From NCBI GenBank assembly GCA_900299555.1, contig OODV01000111.1:1-33217 (forward strand): a stretch of DNA of 33,217 bases. Reading direction: 5' to 3'. Position 1 is the first letter of the stretch; each line of letters starts with the position of its first letter. Source of the stretch: an uncultured Endozoicomonas sp. (GTDB taxonomy: Bacteria > Pseudomonadota > Gammaproteobacteria > Pseudomonadales > Endozoicomonadaceae). This document shows positions 30,895 to 33,217 of the stretch, piece by piece. The translations under genes and the position numbers were made by a program. The notes below the pieces were generated by a model, which saw only the letters and a program-made list of their open reading frames with translations, was not told where the DNA came from and ran no database searches.

Positions 30895-32922
30895 ATGATT
30901 AAGAAGCTCATCATAAGAGTCTTGTTATTAGCTGCAGTGGTTTTTCATTATCCATTAGAGGCGGGAGATGTTGCTGCTAATCTGGAAATAACTCACCTGG
31001 AAAACCCATATATTAATTTTCTGAATATATGGGGAGGAAATTCGCTGAAAATTACTTTTAATTACACAACGATGAAGATAGAGGCTTATGCTGAATCCGG
31101 TAACTTTGGGGATTCTGAAAATAACTTTACTTTTATGACCATCAGCAAGAGCACAGGAGAAGCTCTATTAAATGTAAGTGCCAATAGCAAGTATGTCTCT
31201 CAGTTTACTCAAAAGATTAATGGTGCAGGCTTCAGCTTTGGCGACATTATGGCATTAAACATTAACCCGTCATCAGGACTGCGAAATCCAACTCTTAACA
31301 GCCGTGGAAGCTCGTCAACAACAAACTGTATTGGTAAAGCCCAGTATTTTGCCATCACGCCCAACGGTCTGGAGAGTTATACCCCGCATATCAATGTGGA
31401 GCCTCTGCAAATACTTGGAGAAGGCCTGGTAACAGAAGCAACAGTGAAAGGCACAACGTTGGCTGGCAATACAGTTTCTGTTTCTGTCAATGGTCAGACA
31501 TTCTCTGGAGTCGCTGGTACTGATGGCCAATACACCATTTCAGTCAGTGATAAAGCTGGCTTTACCGTAACTACACCACTTATTGTCAGCGTTGGAGAGT
31601 TCAAGGTTGAGCAATACCCGGAATTATTACCAAAAAATAACCTGCCCCAGGAAACCATCACTGGGTATCGGTACATGCTGAATGCCGGGCTCAATTATTT
31701 AACGTCGCCGTTTCCTGATGAAATTCTCTACGCCACAACCCGGTTGAGCCCTGAGGCTGTAAAAGCCTGGAATCTGGTTTACAGGGCATTATTAAACTAT
31801 GACAACACTGCAAACAGTTACCCCAGAGACTCAGGTGGGAATGTAATTCTCTATGTCGATTATGAATCCCATGGCATCAAAATTACCGGCAATGATGCAC
31901 AAATGATCCAGAAGTATCTGGTGCGAAATTGTCCCAGAATGTTTCTGCTTAAGGATTGGGGCGCATCACCGGTTTATGATGGCCCGGCTGTTATCGGGCA
32001 AAACTTTCATATTGGAAACAGTGCACAGGATGGCAATGACTTCCAGCAGCAGTTACTGCAGACCGAAGCATCGGTTACCAGGCTATTGAGCCTGATTCAG
32101 CCTGACATGAGTATCTATCAGATTATTCAGGTTATACAGGTTAATTATGAAAGCATGGTGACGTACAGTGAGCTGAATGATAACAGTGATATCAGGGGAG
32201 CATTTATCACTCATACAGCAATATGCGGAGGGTATGCGAAAGGCTATGAATATTTGCTCCAGCGACTGGGTATAGAAAATATCTGGGTAGAGGGTCATGC
32301 TGGAGGTGGGTTACATGCCTGGAATTTTGTCAATCTTTATAGTAACTGGTATTTGAGCGACACCACCTGGGGTGGAAAAAACTGGTTTCTGGATGGTGCA
32401 GACAGCCCGTTTACCAAGAACCATGAGGTCATGAATATTTACGAAAAAATGCCAGCCCTGGCGAAAGAGAGTGTACCCTGGGGGATTGGCGACCCTGATC
32501 AGGTGATTGCCAATTTAACAGGCATCGTAAACTACGGGGTTAACCCCGGTGGTACATTGACCATAACCTATGAAGACAAACTGAATATCAACAGTTCAGT
32601 TCAGGTTAACTTAAGCACTGATGGGTATAATCCGATTGGCATGAGCAATGATGGGCATGGACTTTGGAGTGTCACTTTTCCTTCTCCCCCAAAGCTGAAC
32701 CAAACGGCTGACTTTGTATCCATGGAACCTGCGCGTTTATGCCAGGCAATATCGGCAGCAGGTTCTACCGGCAGGCCGGCCACCGAAACGCCTCCTGCCT
32801 ATTTCTACTTTACTATTAATAATCAGTACTACACATCCGGTGATATTAAAACCAACCATCTTGAACATGAAATTATGCCAAACGGGATGAATAATGCGGT
32901 TCTCAGGTTAACAGCAAGCTGA
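30895..32922 (+). CDS. Secreted transglutaminase-like protein with putative mucin-binding and Ig-like domains
   Basis: A 675-residue exported protein. A signal peptide (KKLIIRVLLLAAVVF) ends near residue 23. Residues about 30-170 (NFLNIWGGNSLKITFNY, then SKSTGEALLN and KINGAGFSFGDIM) resemble the putative mucin/carbohydrate-binding domain of enhancin-like proteins; this is a visual match. An Ig-like segment follows near 172-240. The transglutaminase/protease core carries the triad C444 (TAICGGYAKGYEYLL), H474 (GLHAWNFVNL) and D489 (WYLSDTTWGG). A second Ig-like region lies near 545-610. Bacterial members may crosslink, deamidate or cleave proteins; which applies is not evident. The upstream 150 bases are AT-rich with no strong ribosome site. 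It is flanked by an autotransporter gene end and a remnant of one. Confidence 0.83.
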   Translation: MIKKLIIRVLLLAAVVFHYPLEAGDVAANLEITHLENPYINFLNIWGGNSLKITFNYTTMKIEAYAESGNFGDSENNFTFMTISKSTGEALLNVSANSKYVSQFTQKINGAGFSFGDIMALNINPSSGLRNPTLNSRGSSSTTNCIGKAQYFAITPNGLESYTPHINVEPLQILGEGLVTEATVKGTTLAGNTVSVSVNGQTFSGVAGTDGQYTISVSDKAGFTVTTPLIVSVGEFKVEQYPELLPKNNLPQETITGYRYMLNAGLNYLTSPFPDEILYATTRLSPEAVKAWNLVYRALLNYDNTANSYPRDSGGNVILYVDYESHGIKITGNDAQMIQKYLVRNCPRMFLLKDWGASPVYDGPAVIGQNFHIGNSAQDGNDFQQQLLQTEASVTRLLSLIQPDMSIYQIIQVIQVNYESMVTYSELNDNSDIRGAFITHTAICGGYAKGYEYLLQRLGIENIWVEGHAGGGLHAWNFVNLYSNWYLSDTTWGGKNWFLDGADSPFTKNHEVMNIYEKMPALAKESVPWGIGDPDQVIANLTGIVNYGVNPGGTLTITYEDKLNINSSVQVNLSTDGYNPIGMSNDGHGLWSVTFPSPPKLNQTADFVSMEPARLCQAISAAGSTGRPATETPPAYFYFTINNQYYTSGDIKTNHLEHEIMPNGMNNAVLRLTAS

Positions 32923-32960
32923 TATTGATTATCAAATTCCACTTTACAACCTATAGGCTC

Positions 32961-33217
32961 TTAGAATCGCCAGACAATATCAGCACTGATTTGTTGTGAT
33001 AATATATGTGATGAGTGTCGTGCATTGTAACGCAGGTTACTATCGATTAAGCCACTGGCAATCTGAAGACCAACACCTAATTCAGTGCTGCTTTTGTTCA
33101 TTTCAGGTGTTGAGAGTGCAACAGACATATCCGGGTTATTTTTCAGTGATACTTCTGTATACCTGTCTTTCACCACACCAATTGATATTTTCCTGAAACC
33201 TGTTGTCAAAGGACTGA
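32961..33217 (-). CDS. Autotransporter beta-barrel C-terminus (partial)
   Basis: The frame is open from the window edge to a stop at 32961, so only the last 85 or so residues are visible. Alternating hydrophobic residues form outer-membrane strands (ISIGVVKDRYTEV, STELGVGLQIASG, SNLRYNAR), and the protein ends in ADIVWRF with a terminal Phe, the recognition signal for barrel assembly. This fits the translocator domain of a type V autotransporter. The passenger domain lies outside the window. The gene is convergent with the transglutaminase-like gene, whose stop is 38 bases away. Confidence 0.75.
   Translation of the reverse strand, partial: SPLTTGFRKISIGVVKDRYTEVSLKNNPDMSVALSTPEMNKSSTELGVGLQIASGLIDSNLRYNARHSSHILSQQISADIVWRF

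Overview
The window looks like a chromosomal segment of a gammaproteobacterium. The right-centre block (DUF6776 membrane protein, bactofilin, erpA, then anmK and an M23 peptidase on the other strand, then tyrS) follows the order I remember from Pseudomonas, with an L-lactate dehydrogenase and a Pro/Gln/Thr-rich membrane protein added. Several broken genes, effector-like proteins and secreted hydrolases suggest a host-associated marine lineage such as the Oceanospirillales/Endozoicomonas group. That placement is inference; no rRNA or other decisive marker is present.

Bases 1-1019 hold a SAM-dependent methyltransferase broken by a frameshift. Bases 1349-7720 are a minus-strand operon: an APC-type amino-acid permease, a GH2 beta-galactosidase and a second APC-type permease. 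The operon starts from a convincing FNR-type promoter (perfect TTGAT-N4-ATCAA box centred at -41.5 from the inferred start site). An EbgR-like LacI-family repressor at 11079-12053 is its likely regulator. Between operon and regulator lies a plus-strand gene for a large unrecognised protein, possibly a GT-B glycosyltransferase, preceded by twelve perfect copies of a hexanucleotide. A palindromic repeat element sits at the 3' end of the repressor gene and supplies its stop codon.

Bases 12366-19155 carry dsbB and dsbA (with an unusual CGGC active site), the ribosome-assembly GTPase ylqF/rbgA, a decayed DUF2306 gene, an exported tyrosine phosphatase with a decayed paralogue beside it, a fused double GNAT acetyltransferase, a small membrane protein and a CDP-alcohol phosphatidyltransferase. 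Bases 19093-27813 are the housekeeping block described above: Fe-S insertion, anhydroMurNAc recycling, peptidoglycan hydrolysis and tyrosyl-tRNA synthesis.

Bases 27885-30664 hold a complete AmmeMemoRadiSam set: AMMECR1-domain and Memo-family genes on the minus strand and the radical SAM gene divergent on the plus strand. This is a conserved three-protein system whose reaction I do not know. The right end has a secreted transglutaminase-like protein (30895-32922) lying between the 3' end of an autotransporter gene (32961 to the window edge) and a decayed copy of the same autotransporter C-terminus directly after the radical SAM gene.

Main themes: gene decay (methyltransferase, DUF2306, second phosphatase, autotransporter remnant), a beta-galactosidase paired with amino-acid permeases rather than a sugar transporter, and accessory genes set into conserved neighbourhoods.
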